64,000 bases of DNA from Rhizophagus clarus (GCA_015698045.1 BLAL01000196.1:1178001-1242000), one strand, 5' to 3'. Shown: positions 32,744-45,450, counted from the stretch's first letter. Notes: generated by a model not told the origin, from the sequence alone. Made by a program: numbers and translations.

Positions 32744-35563
32744 ATTGGGATCCAATCAAATTTGATCGTTGAAACATTACGTATTACATCAAAAAAAATG
32801 GCTATGCCAAAATTATTACGGCAGATTTTTACAGACGTAATGCCAAAAGTTTGAAACTGTAATTAATTTGCGCTGAAGTATAATAGTAAGAATACTATTT
32901 AAATGTTACCTTCAAAAAATGGTATAATATAAATGGCATTATAATTGCAAGTTGGAAATAATCTGACATCATAAAGCTGGCATAGTGACTAATCAAATTT
33001 GGTAGACGAGACCATTTTTTTGGTTTTTCGAATTCTTTCCAAACTTCTATAAAATCATCTTCACCTTCCCGTGAAAAAAATTCACATGTCAACTTGAGAA
33101 GGCATCCAATTTTTCCTGCGGTTGCATGATAGACATTCTGCAGAGTCTGTAAATGTCTATCCCTCTTTAAGTTATCCAAGATGCTAGGCTGCGGTCTCAG
33201 ACCATATTGTGAACTGAGATGTTTTTTTGCTGATGTACCATTTTCTCGTAATATTTCTTTAAATTAATTGTTAGTAACGTGATGATATCTCGATATTTTT
33301 TGTAGATCTTGATTAAAATCAGTTAATAAATTATAAGATACCGAACAAGTGCGATAGCTCTTTATGGCATTGTGTTTTAATACTCCAGCCATATCATTTC
33401 CTTGGGGCAAATCAGCGATCACAACATCCAAACCAGCTATCACCCAAGCATCTTAGCCATTTACTTTCATTAATTTTCCTTGTTCAAATTCTTTCATTTC
33501 AGAAATAAATGGCTGGATAAACTCATTAAAATTGCCACCGAATGGGACAAATCCAAGAACAAAATGGTTTTTAAGCAATTTTCTTTCATGAGAGGGCATA
33601 TTTCTGAATTGCAAGTATATGCCTCCTAATGAATGATATACATTTCTATATGTACCAAAATCATCATAATACAAATCAATAAACAATTTATACACTGGTA
33701 AAGATGATGGTGGTAATCTTAATGTGATATAGTCAAAAGGATGTTAATATGAAAATATTACATCACGAATATGCTAATGGCTTTGGTATCTATATATTAT
33801 CTCGGTAATTCATAATGCAGTTTCAGGAACGTATTGATGCTAGTATACTATCATTACATTAGCTTTTTCAAGGACTTGAAAAATTGCAATCGTATGATAT
33901 GCTTCATCTTTCAGCCATACTTTACCAGCAATAGAACGTTCTTGCCTAATTCTTCCTTTAAAAATTTCAGGCAAATTATCATAACTTACAACTTCCTGAA
34001 TTCTCAGCCGATATTCATTATTGGCATTTTTTAAAATTACCTTCAACCTGCCAAGTTGCCGCTCATTATTATAATGATAATAAATAAACTCACTAGATTT
34101 ATATATCACTATTATATTATAAACAAAATAATTAATATGATGGTAACAATACAGGGAATTGATAATATGATTATAAATACCTTCTAATATCTTTATTTGA
34201 TCATCACCAAAAAGTGGTGATTCTTTCCACAATGTACCGTGCCAATGTTCTGATTTTGTTTTAGAATCAATTCCAGGACCAAAGTACATGCACCTAAGTA
34301 TTGAGGGATTATTAAAGACATACCAAATAATGTCTCTGATAGAAAATTGGTATGCATTTTTTATTTCTTTAGAAATTGAAGGAGTTTTTTTTTGATAAAA
34401 TGGAGATAGGTTTTGCTGATATAGGAATAAGAGGAAGATGTTTTCTCTATTCTTGAAATCTTCAAATATTCTTCACTACATGGCTTGGATTGAATTTGGA
34501 ATTATAAAGAATATCAACAAGATCTTCATAAGCACTTGTAGAGATATTATGCTTTTGTAATCAGCAAAAAAATGAAGCAGTCGTAAAATTTTCAAAATAT
34601 GGAGCGAATTCTCTATCGCCATTATAGGATGGCATTTTATTTTTATCAAGTGCTTCATCGACAATTTGACAATGATCATCACCTCCCTTTTCTGCTTCTT
34701 CCTCTTTCTCTTTTTCCTCTTTCTCTTCTTCCTTTTTTCCTCCTTTTTCTGTCTCTTCCTCTTCTTCCTCTTCTTCTCCTCCTTCTGTCCCTACTTTTTC
34801 CTTTTCCTCTTCATTATATAAATTATCAAATGCATATTGTGAGATTATATCATCATCATCGTATTCATATTGTGAAATCATATCATCATCTTTATGATCA
34901 TATTGAATCTCCATGTCATGATTATTTTTCGGTAAAGGCGGTGATATTTGTATGTTGGTCCGGTAAGAGTGACTAAAGGCAGTGGTTGATAAGGGTGCAA
35001 GCGTTGCAGTTCTATTAGTAAAATGATTTTGAATTTAATATCGTTATTTTGATTCTTCAGTAGTATTGTAAATATATCGTTTTCTCATGGTTAATTAGAC
35101 TTTTATAATACGATAAGAAATTTGGTTATAAATGATAGAACTGAAGAAAATAAGTCTAATTATATATAATTTTTTGTACATTATAACGGGAAGATAAATT
35201 CAAAATACAGTGCACAACGCATGTGTTTAATGCATAGGTTCACAAATTCATTTTCAAATTAGAGTTTTGAGTATCAGCTTATATTGGATGAAACGATTCA
35301 GATTTTAAAAGATAGTTCATCTGAAATGAAAAGCCCAATAAATTAAAAAAAAATTTTTAATGCATATATAATGTTATAATAAAACTCAAGAATTTTATTA
35401 AAATTTATTGCTTAAAGTAGTTATTTAGGTACGATAAATATTTATTAATATTATTGCTTGTTTATTAATCAGATTATATTCATTTATAACTAAAAATAAG
35501 AAAATTAGAATACATGTATATTAATTATAAGCAAAAATTGAAGAATAAATAATAAATATATAC

Positions 35564-36751
35564 TGTCAAATTATTAGCGATGTCAAGACCGCTTCGTGAC
35601 AGAATATATATATCCCTAGTGATGTGATCTAATTCCTTGACCGCTTCAAGGTCCTTAGACTTCCAATGGATCTTAAAACTTTCACACGTAAATTCTATTA
35701 ATTTTTTCAACGAATTAATTTTTTTTAATTTGTTTACATCAACGACGGCAAGTTGATGTCATAGTATTTTCTTAACGACTACTTTCTCTGAGATATATTC
35801 ATTGACCTCATGGTCAGAGAACTCCTTAGAATAGTAAGAAATATAAACTCGAATAATAATAATGTTATATTATTAAACTAATAACGAAATAGTAATTACC
35901 TATTTGTTCCTTGCATGTCTTTTACAAGCAATATGATTGCTTTGTTGAATTTGTTGCAGTAATCGGTGAACTTTTTACTGGCATCTTGCACCAGTTTTTT
36001 GGCCTCTTTTTTGAATGATGCAAGGTTGAATATTTTATAAACGAGTTGTTGTAGGGCTGAACGTGGAGGATGTCGACTTCTTAAAAATAAACATTTCAAC
36101 TCTTCGTCAAAAAGCCTATAATTGTCCTATTAATATATAATAATATAATGTTATTAATTGTTTCCTTATCTGAAATGGCACTATTAGCCAATCATAAATT
36201 TTTCCATATGATATTACGTTATTGGTATTATCATAAGATGCAGTCTTTAAAACTCCAATATCTTGCGATTTCACAGTAAGCATTTGGTTGGCTAAATTTA
36301 ATATTTCTGGATTAGCGATTAACCAATTACAAATTTGTAGTTGGTTGGTCATCTCCTTAAACTGAGGAGGAATATCTTATATTACATTATAAGTAAAAAA
36401 AAAAATCAGTATTCATTTATTGTACAGTAAACAGTAAAAGAGTAAAATTAATATATAAAAAAAAGGTTTACCATCTTGATCACTTTCACTTTCTTCGTTT
36501 TTTTTTCTTTCTTCTTTCTCTCTTTTCATTCTATCTTTTTCTCTTTTCTCTTTTTCTCTTCTTTTCTTTTTTCTTTTGTCTCTTTCTCTACCTTCTCTTT
36601 CTAATTCATTTTCTCTTCTTTCCGTTTCTCTTTTGTCTCTTTCTCTACCTTCTCTTTCTAATTCATTTTCTCTTCTTTCTTTTTCTTTTCTTTCATTCTC
36701 CCTCCTCTCTATTTCTCTCTCTTCTTGTTGGAGAGTGTTTTCACGAACTCT
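35564..36751 (-). pseudogene. Remnant of a charged coiled-coil protein, four exons visible
   Basis: Exons: 36751-36472, a long Glu/Arg/Lys coiled coil (RENTLQQEEREIERREN and RERDKR repeats); 36361-36170 (FKEMTNQLQICNWLIANPEI, LNLANQMLTVKSQDIGV); 36126-35900 (DNYRLFDEELKCLFLRSRHP, ALQQLVYKIFNLASFKKEAK); and 35824-35564 (EFSDHEVNEYISEKVVVKKI, FTCESFKIHWKSKDLEAVKE, DIYILSRSGLDIANNLT). The second exon ends TTTCAG|ATAAGG where CAG|GTAAGG is expected, so the donor G looks mutated to A. One TGA in the last exon fits a lost Trp. A start upstream of 36751 is unclear. The head-to-tail position behind the CACTA-like remnant could make it part of the same element, but that is inference. Confidence 0.5.
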
Positions 36752-36879
36752 ATCACAAAAAACTATTATGATAATATTAATACGTGACACTTCTTACATA
36801 AATAAAAACCAAGATATATCTTTTATTTGTTTGTTGCGTTTGTTCATTTTTTTTAATGTTATGAACTTGTTAATATGAT

Positions 36880-37690
36880 TGTAGGATATTATATACAAGA
36901 AATATTCAGGGTCTAGAATTTTGATATTGAATCAACTATATGTACAATTTCTAATCATATCGTGTTTTCATATTCAAAATTCCTATTTTTGACTTTAAAA
37001 AACAGAGAGATCAAACTTAAATTCATATTTTGAATCATTACAAAAGTTAATTTTATAATCTAATAGGATATATGCGGAAAATATTCAGGGTCTAAGATTT
37101 CAATATTGAATCAACTATATGTACGGTTATATGGTTATCGTGTTTTCATATTCAAAATTCCTATTTTTGATTTTAAAAAACAGAGAGATTAAACTTAATT
37201 TCATATTTTGAATCATTACAGAAGTTAATTTCGTAATCTAAACAGATGACTGTAGGATATATGCAGAAAATATTCAGAGACCAAGATTTCAAATATATTA
37301 ACTATATTATGTGCAGTTATACAGTTAATCTAATCATATCGTGTTTCATGTTCAAAAATTCCTATTTTTGATTTAGAAAAATGGAGAGATCATATTTTGG
37401 ATTATTACAGAAGTTAATTTTGTAATCTAATAGGATATATGCAGAAAATATTCAGGGTCCAAGATTTCAATATTGAATCAACTATATTATGTGCAGTTAT
37501 ATGGTTATCTAATTATATTGTGTCTTCATGTTCAAAAATTCCTATTTTTGATTTATAAAAACAGAAAGATCAAACTTAATTTTATATTGCATATTAAAGA
37601 AGCTAATTTCGTAATCTAAATAGATTACTGTAGGATATATGCGAAAAATATTTAGGGACCAATATTCCATCAATTTTTGTTTGACATTGA
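36880..37690. repeat. Tandem repeat, about 183-bp units, four to five copies
   Basis: Units share GGATATATGCAGAAAATATT, GGTCCAAGATTTCAATATTG, AATCAACTATATGTAC and CAAAATTCCTATTTTTGATT. Starts are near 36883, 37068, 37256, 37433 and 37633. Noncoding. Confidence 0.8.
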
Positions 37691-38279
37691 TTGAATTAAC
37701 TACATTTTTATTTTATTTATATTAGTTTATTATGTGATAGAAAACATAAAAATGAAAATACAATAAACAATAAAATTGCTATGTATTTTTAAATCAGTGT
37801 CAAGCTCTCCTTGCTATATATAACAAGAATAAGTGATGATAGTGGATCATGATCATTTGGTCATATCGTATCTTCATATTCAAAATAGATTCTATTTTGA
37901 TTAAAAAGCGGAGCAATCAACTTGATTATGTCATCATTGTTGGTAATAGAGTTCAGATAACATTAACTGAAATATCTGAATCTGTGCAGATTACAATATT
38001 AACTGAATACGTGAATATCCAGTCCTCTAAATTAAATATCGCTATAATATAAATAATTTAATTTATATTAATTAGTCTTTAACATTAGCGTATCATATTA
38101 AACAATCCTTTTTTTCGTTTGTGAAATTGGTAAGAAATGATTTAGTGCAACAATTCGCAGAGGATGGATATATATGTAACTACAGGGAAAAGTCCCCTGC
38201 TAATCATTATTCTGCTAATGAAAATCGAAAATCATGTAAATTTTTATAATTAAATGAAATCAACAAAATTTCTCTTTAC

Positions 38280-38352
38280 TAGTAACTGCATATGATAGAG
38301 TAGTTAGCATAACACCAGATTTCAGGTTCGATTACTATGCTACCTTATAGCA
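38280..38352 (+). repeat. Possible tRNA-derived (SINE-like) fragment
   Basis: The segment GATAGAGTAGTTAGCATAAC followed by CAGGTTCGATTACTATGC has weak A-box and B-box character (GGTTCGA). The spacing between boxes is too short for an intact tRNA and no cloverleaf closes. A decayed tRNA-derived SINE head is one possibility. Low confidence. Confidence 0.25.
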
Positions 38353-38654
38353 ATTATCCTTGTAGAGTTTATCAGGTGAAAATTTTGCCATATCCTATCA
38401 GACAAGCGAAAATTTCTCAGTTAAATCTTTACAAATACTTTTTTTTATTATTATTTATTAGTAAGAAAATATATTTAAACATAATATGTACAAGATAAAT
38501 ATAAAATATTATTTATTAAATTTATAAATGGTTTTCAAAAAAGTAAACCTTTTACTTAAAAATGAAATTATTCATTAATTATAAAATAAAATTTATTAAA
38601 AAATTATTTAATATCTAAAAAATTACTGACTTGATTGTATTAAAGTGCTCATCC

Positions 38655-39545
38655 ATACACAGGTCAAATGAAAAAAAATTGGATTTTACTCTATTTAAAA
38701 TAGCCTTGCCAATTTCAATATAAGACATGCCGAATTTTGCTTATTTTAGTATAGCCATCTCTATTTTTGCTAATTTTTGTTATATTCCGATTTAAAAATC
38801 AGAAATGCCGAATTTAGTGGCCAATTTTTACACAGGTCAAATGAAAAAAAAATTGGATTTTACTCTATTTAAAATAGCCTTGCCAATTTCAATATAGGAT
38901 ATGCTGAATTTTGCTTATTGCCGATTTTTGTTATATTCTGATTTAAGGATGGTGCTGCAAATAAGCAATTGCGGAATAATTGCGATTTACGGTATTGCGG
39001 AACATTGCGGATTTTTAAACCTAAATATCCGCAATTCCGCAATCCGCAATTGTCCGCAATTCCGCAAATATTCCGCAATTCTGCAAAGTACCGCAATTCA
39101 ATTGCGGAATAATTGCGGAATTGCGGCACATTTGCGGAATTGCGATACATTTGCGGAATTGCAATTTCGCTAAAGCAATCCAAAAAAACGTTGTGAAACG
39201 TTTTTTATTAATTAAAATACTTTGAAAAAACGTTTCACAACGTTTTTTCGTTAAATTAATTAAAAAAACGTTGCGAAACATTTTTTTTAATTAAAATACT
39301 TTGAAAAAACGTTTCGCAACGTTTTTTCGTTAAATTAATTAAAAAAAACGTTGCGTAAACGTTTTTTTTATTAAATCAGTTCGGTAAACTGCCAAAACCG
39401 ATCAGGTGAATTGCGGAATTGCGGTTCACTAACCGCAATTCAACTCCAAAATCCGCAATATTGCGGATTTGATAAATCAATTGCGGCACCATCCTTATTC
39501 TGATTTAACAGTCGGAAAAACTGATTTTAGCGGCCGATTTTTACC
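38655..39545. repeat. Tandem duplication of about 175 bp, second copy split by a MITE
   Basis: Copy 1 (about 38658-38830) and copy 2 (about 38832-38944 plus 39497-39545) share ACAGGTCAAATGAAAAAAAA, TTGGATTTTACTCTATTTAA and CTTGCCAATTTCAATATA. Copy 1 keeps the uninterrupted sequence TATTCCGATTTAAAAATCAG at the point where copy 2 carries the insertion. Confidence 0.75.
38945..39496. mobile_element. MITE, 552 bp, with 10-12 bp target-site duplication
   Basis: The ends AAGGATGGTGC and GCACCATCCTT are exact inverts. ATTCTGATTT occurs immediately outside both ends (38935-38944 and 39497-39506); one extra base each way can be assigned to either the TIR or the TSD. A 9-12 bp duplication fits Mutator-like (MULE) elements better than hAT. 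The interior has ATTGCGGAATTGCGG repeats and a palindromic AACGTTGCGAAACGTT array at 39184-39366. No coding sequence. Confidence 0.85.
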
Positions 39546-39549
39546 TTTT

Positions 39550-40070
39550 ATGACAATTGGCAAAAATTTTACTAAGGCGTGCTTTGAACATGCTGGATAT
39601 TTATAAATTAAAATTAAAAGTCAAAATTATTTGAACTTCAAAATTTATTGCTGAATAAAAGGAATTTATTATACAAATTAATAATTTTACTGAACTGAAA
39701 TTTTTTAGAAAGTAATTTATTGATCAGCATTTTTATAGTAAAGAAACAAACAATCTTAACAGAAACCTTAGATTTTTAAACAGCCTTTTTTTATATTTTC
39801 TGCAATATGAATTTAATTAACATTATTATCATATCAATTTAGCATTCAAGATAATATTCAAAAAATGTCCGTTAACTCTTTATTAGGAATGTAAAAAATT
39901 GAAAAATATTTCATATAACAAAAAAGAAAGTTCATCCTGCCACCACAGCCCAGATAAACTTTCAAAATTCACCACTGCTACCAGCAACCCATGGTAAATT
40001 TCGTAAGAGAAAAAAAAAAAATTAAATTAATTTTTCTAAAAAAAAAAAAAATTAACTATTTATAAATCAA
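39550..40070. other. AT-rich spacer
   Basis: No gene or repeat was identified. Confidence 0.4.
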
Positions 40071-40075
40071 AAAAT

Positions 40076-40598
40076 TTACAATCTCTTCCAGAGAATGAAA
40101 TTTCTCGTTAAACGGCACGACCTCCAGTTCATTTTTACATTCGCTGATATTATGTCTGGGCTTTCAACACCGTAAACAATAATTACCCCATCGATACTGC
40201 GATTTTAAATTGGGGCAATTTTTTACAGAATGGCAAAAATACTTACAAATTTTACAGGCCTCTTTATATTGATTGTATGGGATTATCCAATTGTTATTTG
40301 TAACGGATATTAACACATCCTTTGAAGAATACAAAATTCTTGGCAATACCGATGAAGAAGATGTTGATAGCGAGAGGTAGGGAATAATTTTTGTTACGTT
40401 ACTCAGAGCTAACATTGATACATTGTGGAGTTGTTTTAGCTCTCCGTAAGAAATCCCTGCTCTATTACAATTAATAAGTTCAAAATCTTCAACATCACTA
40501 TCTTTATCTTTATCTTTATCTTTATCGATAACTATAATCATTATATGCTCGTTAATCGGTATACTGAAAGCTATGAGTGTACTTCTTTGGTATGCCAA
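40076..40598 (-). pseudogene. Fossil of a zinc-knuckle (CCHC-type) protein
   Basis: The minus strand reads a Lys-Asp repeat region, then SVTNNNWIIPYNQYKEACKI leading into two closely spaced C-x2-C-x4-H-x4-C zinc knuckles. Such tandem knuckles are known in nucleic-acid-binding proteins, including host factors, LINE ORF1 proteins and Gag proteins. No reverse transcriptase, protease or terminal repeats were seen next to it, so its origin is undecided. It looks broken, with few breaks. Age cannot be estimated. Confidence 0.45.
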
Positions 40599-40619
40599 AA
40601 GTCTTTCGTTGTTATTTAG

Positions 40620-41410
40620 AATAATGACGTGAACATGTACTCCTTTGAAATCTTTCGTTATTATTTATAATAGGGGACGTGAGCAGATATTGTATGTCTA
40701 GGGGACAAAAAACAAAAAAGAAATAAAATATAAAAACTTTACGCAAGAAAATGAAGTGATGATGATTTATAAAATTACGTGGTAATAAAGTGTTATTTTA
40801 TGAAAGAAACTAAGGCCCTCTATATATAAATTCATATTTTTTTTCTCACGAGAAAATATAACATACGAGAAAATTTTTTACACCCTGCAATGCTACCTAA
40901 TATAAACAATATACATGATGGATAAGCCCATTCATAAGCGGTGGTTACCTGCCGATATGCCAGATATAGTAACAATACAGCCACTTTAGCATGAAAAAAA
41001 AGTTCCAAAAAAATAATGTATTTGATCTACAACTGATCTACCAGATTTATTCTTGTTAATTTTTTCTTTAATAATTGTTTTATACTTTATGTAATATTTA
41101 ATATCAAAAATTATTACACGATTAGATTTATTAATCACAGAGTATGGTGCTTGTATTGTAATGCCGTAATAATACTATTTTAATCATATAAGAAAAATCG
41201 ATTTGCAATATGACTTTACCAGCTTAAAATAAGATCTCTAGGTATCTGAATTATCTGATTTTCTCATGTGGTTAGAATTAATTACGGTATATGTAACCTT
41301 TATCGTTATTCTTGTGCCAAAAAAAATGATAGTTATAATTTAATCAAATACAAATACTAAAATTGAAATTTGCCATTTCAATTTTACATATAATTCATTT
41401 TATATTATAT
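40620..41410. other. Noncoding spacer with a short imperfect repeat
   Basis: TCTTTCGTTGTTATTTAGAA and TCTTTCGTTATTATTTATAA with following ACGTGA motifs (40602-40685) form a local duplication. The remainder is unassigned. Confidence 0.4.
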
Positions 41411-41417
41411 AAAGTTT

Positions 41418-44400
41418 TTAAAACGAAATTTTTTTATTTAAAGGAATCACAGCCATATATTCTTTTATCTTTCTTGTTCCAATTTTAAAATTACATCTTA
41501 TAAATTTTCCTAATATATGATGTATCGGTATAATACTATCTCGTCTCATATCATAAAACTCATCTGTCCATAATTCTACATTACATGATTTTATGTCGTC
41601 ATCTACTTGACAAAAATATCTTGTCCTGTGATCTTGAATAGGCCTGTACCATTTAACTAACGCTAATATATGAGTTAATGATCGTGAATTTTTTAAATAA
41701 ATAGTATATTCAAAATAAAATTGAACTTGACTGGGGGTATATATCAATTGATCCATCTTCTTGTACAAATCGAGCTAATATATACGAAGATTTTTCATGG
41801 CGAGCTGCCTGAACAGAACCATAGATGTCCACCCCAATTCTTAGTCTACCGTATTGTATAATTTTATAGTTTACAACAATATCGTTATTTGGAACCGTTA
41901 TAGAATAAATAGGGATGAAATTTTCTTCATACAAACTATCATAAAATTCTACTAGTAGGTCTAAGATGTAGTTTGGGAGACAAGTTTCTTTGCATGGTTT
42001 CATTAACAACCCAGGAAAACGTTCTGTTCCATAAGCCGATTCATTCTCAATAAGCAAAAGCCTCAGAAAATTTTGATACTCGTCGCTTGTAAAGTCGTCA
42101 AGTGCAGCAAGGCTGCCAGCAGATTTTCTAGGTTTTATAATGTCCAAAGTGGTATTTAAAATATTATCATCGCAATTCGTGAGAAGATAGTTGAGAAAGG
42201 AATTTTCGATCATGATTTTTATTAATTCAGTTTCAATGTTACGCTTGCTATTTTTATACGATCCTAAATAAATTGGTCGAATTATTATTATAATTTAAGA
42301 TAATGTGATTTCAAATCAGTAAAATTAAATACATACCAAGAATTCCATTCATTCTTTTGAAGCTAAAACACCAAAATGAGGATAAAGGTCCATAATCGAA
42401 AGCGCATTCACATATGTGAAGACATAAATGAAGGTTTGGGCTTATTTTTTCTTGTCCGTATTTTTTTTGATTAATTTGTTCATCTCGAGTAACTTTGTAA
42501 ACGCTTCATCTAATTCACTTTTTTGTAGTGCACGATTTGTTAGAACCTTGCAAGCGTACATAAAATAAGCAAGTCGATCTCTCCCAAGAAGCTCCATGTG
42601 ATAGGTATAGCAAAAATTAGAATAAACGTTTTCCACATATCCGTCGTAAAATTTGAAAAACCATCACCAGTTGCTATTCTAACGGGACGATGACCAAGGT
42701 CACTTGGAAACTTTATCATGTCAGCTCGCTCTTGCATTATTTTGAGTTTTTCGTCATTTAATATACCTTCACTGATCCAGAGCTTCATTACAATCCACTT
42801 CGCTACCCCAAGAAAAAGACAGTGCATGGGATCAACTACACAAAAGCGCACAGGATTAAAATAAAGCAATTGGTATATCTGCGACCAACGAACATGATAC
42901 TGGGAGATATGGGCTTTCCGCGACTCTTCAGTTGCGCATTTCTTCCATTCACTTGCTTTTTCCCTTATTACATCAATATCTCTCTTAACAAACCAGTCGT
43001 CAATGTCTTCAAACCCCCCAAAATTGGGTTGATTATTTACCAAGTTTGCAGATTTATAGCATCAATAACATGCGATGCGAGCTGATATAAATCCACATAA
43101 TTTTTGGATAGCAGGAACGTCACTGGCACAACCTATGATCACGCCACGGATAAAATGACCATTGTTGTTTTCATAGGTTTGTATATGATATCCTTCCCAT
43201 AACCAATTTAGCTGACTTATAATCGGATATAAGTAATTATTTATTTCATGTAGCTTTGGCTCTTTAGGATCGGGTATAACTGCTAATGTGAGAATGTTGT
43301 GGGGTTTGAAGCGTTAGCTTTGGGGTAAATTACATATAACGGCATAAACAACACCAACAGAATATTGCGAATTTATAAATGACTGGAACCAATCCAAATT
43401 TAGCATTAATCTGATATTAGTATCGGCAGATTCTTTTGTAAAAATGGTTCTTCACTATCATCTGTAAAATTTTTCCAAACATCACCATTATAAATATTAA
43501 ATAAGGTTTCAGTTTCGTTTTGTCTTTCTGCCCACTTTCGACATGTGATCTCAAAATTTTTGCGACCGAAAAATAGGGTTAGTTGGTGTCTAATGTTAAT
43601 TAACGGAAATGTCATTATCAGTCGGTAAATTGGATTATTACCATTATTTCTATTACTATCTATTTTTCTGACTAGAGGGTTATTACATTTTTGTCGAAAT
43701 CTTTCCTTGCTATGATTTGGATAGTTTATAAAATTACACGTTGGGATTTCTGTCTTGTTTAATATTTCTTTTATGTCATGCAATTTGTGGCATTTATTGC
43801 ATGCAGCGTATTTAATAATATTCGTTAATATTTCCAATATTTTTTTGGCTACGTATAGGGAGGAAGGAAAAGCTGAAAATTTATTTTCATCGATCATTAT
43901 AAGAAAAAATCTTATAAATTTAAACAAAGAATCTATTGCAATATTGGAAAGTTTATATCGTTGTTGATATTGTAATATTCATAAGATAATCCAGACATAA
44001 TTATCATTGACGATATTGGGAAGTTTTGGTTCATCATCGTTAAAATCTTTTGACGCAAAATTGACTTCTTCCTCATCATCATCATCAAAGTCTTCAGAAT
44101 CTCCATATTCTTCATCGTCTTCAGAGCCTCCGGAAACTCCATCTTCGTTATCATCTTCATAACTTTTAGAATCTCTATTTTTGTCGTCATAGTCTTCAGA
44201 ATCTCTATCTTGATCATTATTCATATCTCTTTCGTTATCCGGTATTAAATTTTTAAGAACCAAATTAGATAATTTTCCTTTTTTTAACGACTTGTATTTT
44301 GCCAATTCATGTATATCGGGTAACGGCTCACACTCCATTGCTTTATTATCGACAGCATCAGATTGCTTTGCATTAGAAGGGATCATCTCGAGCAACGGCT

Positions 44401-44644
44401 CATACTCCATTGCATAATTATTGTCAACATTTGGCCTAACATTAGAAGGCCCAGCTTCTTGATCGTCACTAAAAATATTATTCGCATATGATTTATTATA
44501 TTTTAATTTATGCGAAGCTTTCGTTCTTGGATCCACCAACTTTCCATTACATTCTTTACAGAAGCAGTGTACTTTAGTTCTTGTTCTTGTGGTCAAGTCG
44601 GTTATACTTCTATCAGATTTGGCAATAGCTTGAGAGTTGGACAT
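41418..44644 (-). pseudogene. Plavaka/tnp2-type CACTA transposase, broken
   Basis: Starts at an ATG at 44644. The N-terminus has a Cys cluster (VHCFCKECNGKLVDPRTKAS) typical of Plavaka-like proteins, then an acidic region (about 44220-43985). The core includes YQQRYKLSNIAIDSLFKFIR, FPSSLYVAKKILEIL, CHKLHDIKEILNKTEIPTC, ERFRQKCNNPLVRK, LTLFFGRKNFEITCRKWAER, NIYNGDVWKNFTD, YHIQTYENNNGHFIRGVIIG, CASDVPAIQKLCGF and the hallmark VDPMHCLFLGVAKWIVMKLW. C-terminal parts are NGILG|SYKNSKRNIETEL across a 73-bp intron (42336-42264) and KWYRPIQDHRTRYFCQVDDD to a stop at 41418. Three stops fit lost Trp, Gln and Arg (near 43979, 43315 and 43068). Four single-base frame changes lie near 43440, 42630, 42445 and 41735, mostly in homopolymers. 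TIRs with CACT ends were not located. Confidence 0.82.
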
Positions 44645-45450
44645 TTTTTTTTTTAATTTAGGAAAATTTTTTTTTTAATAAGTTAAATACATTACAACCA
44701 ATCAAATTATAACACAATTACATGCATATCAGCTAATTGTTAAAATTGGGTATAATGATTTTGACCAACATTACACAATTTTAATTAGTAAAAAAAAAAC
44801 TTAGCAAACGCACCCTAAAAAAAAATTTTCGGTCACCGTAATATATTATTTCAGGCGAAGTAGGGTAATTTTCATGTTCACAACGTCTTTGCTGCTTAGA
44901 GTTCGATATTGAAGTAACAACTAACAAAATCTTTTTACGCGTTAAAAAAATAAGTTTGTACGGCAGATATACAATTAAAAAGATCTACTAATTAACTCGT
45001 GATTAAAAGCGAATTAAAAGCGAATTAAAAGCGAATTAAAAGCAGATTAATATTTAATTATGCAAAATTGTAACACAGATTTTATTGCCATTGAAAAATT
45101 TTTCTGAAAATCACAATTGTATAGAATTAAATATTACATTACATTCAGTAATTCAAAAAATTATTATACGTACAAAGCGCACATTATCCATAAAAATCAT
45201 TAACGCAGCCCATCAATTCATACGCGCTTTATATGCAAAAATAGCACTATTAAGAAAAATGCATAAATTTGCAAAGAATTAAGAGTATGTACGCTGCACA
45301 TATCCAATTTACATACATCACTGATTACAAGGAATAAAAGGACAATTTATCATTAATTAATTATGTAGTTATATTTGCGAAATATATTTAAATACCCATT
45401 CTAAAACTTTCTTACCATTCTAACAACATTTTTATTAAAAAAAAAAAAAA
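44645..45450. other. Intergenic region, 5' of the transposase and of the Myb/RS gene
   Basis: Divergent spacer of about 800 bp. It contains a short direct repeat GCGAATTAAAA, three times at 45010-45045. No element end was recognised. Confidence 0.4.

Larger units (their letters stand above)
30442..35088 (-). pseudogene. CACTA-like transposase remnant (Glomeromycotina-type family)
   Basis: The frame starts at an ATG at 35088 (MRKRYIYNTTEESK). It continues with SHSYRTNIQISPPLPKNNHD and an acidic Glu/Lys low-complexity stretch (34840-34680). Then come WHGTLWKESPLFGDDQIK, NNERQLGRLKVILKNANNEY, YHSLGGIYLQFRNMPSHERK, IADLPQGNDMAGVLKHNAIK, ISRYHHVTNN, DRHLQTLQNVYHATAGKIGC, ISHYASFMMSDYFQLAIIMP and CWIHVAKTIKAVF. 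The C-terminal part includes INMHLSMHAQTFGTLNN and VNKVHFIYNCNLGCQDHYN, stopping at 30442. Motifs such as D-x-P-x-G-N-D-x-A-G-x-x-x-H recall the tnp2-type transposases of CACTA/EnSpm elements; the family identity is partly from memory. There are many in-frame stops fitting Gln, Arg or Trp, a frame change near 34395 in a poly(A) tract, and a nested hAT-like insertion. TIRs were not found. Confidence 0.6.

Noticed and set aside
36576-36878. Ser/Leu-rich plus-strand frame
   Set aside because: Shadow of the Glu/Arg coiled-coil exon on the minus strand.
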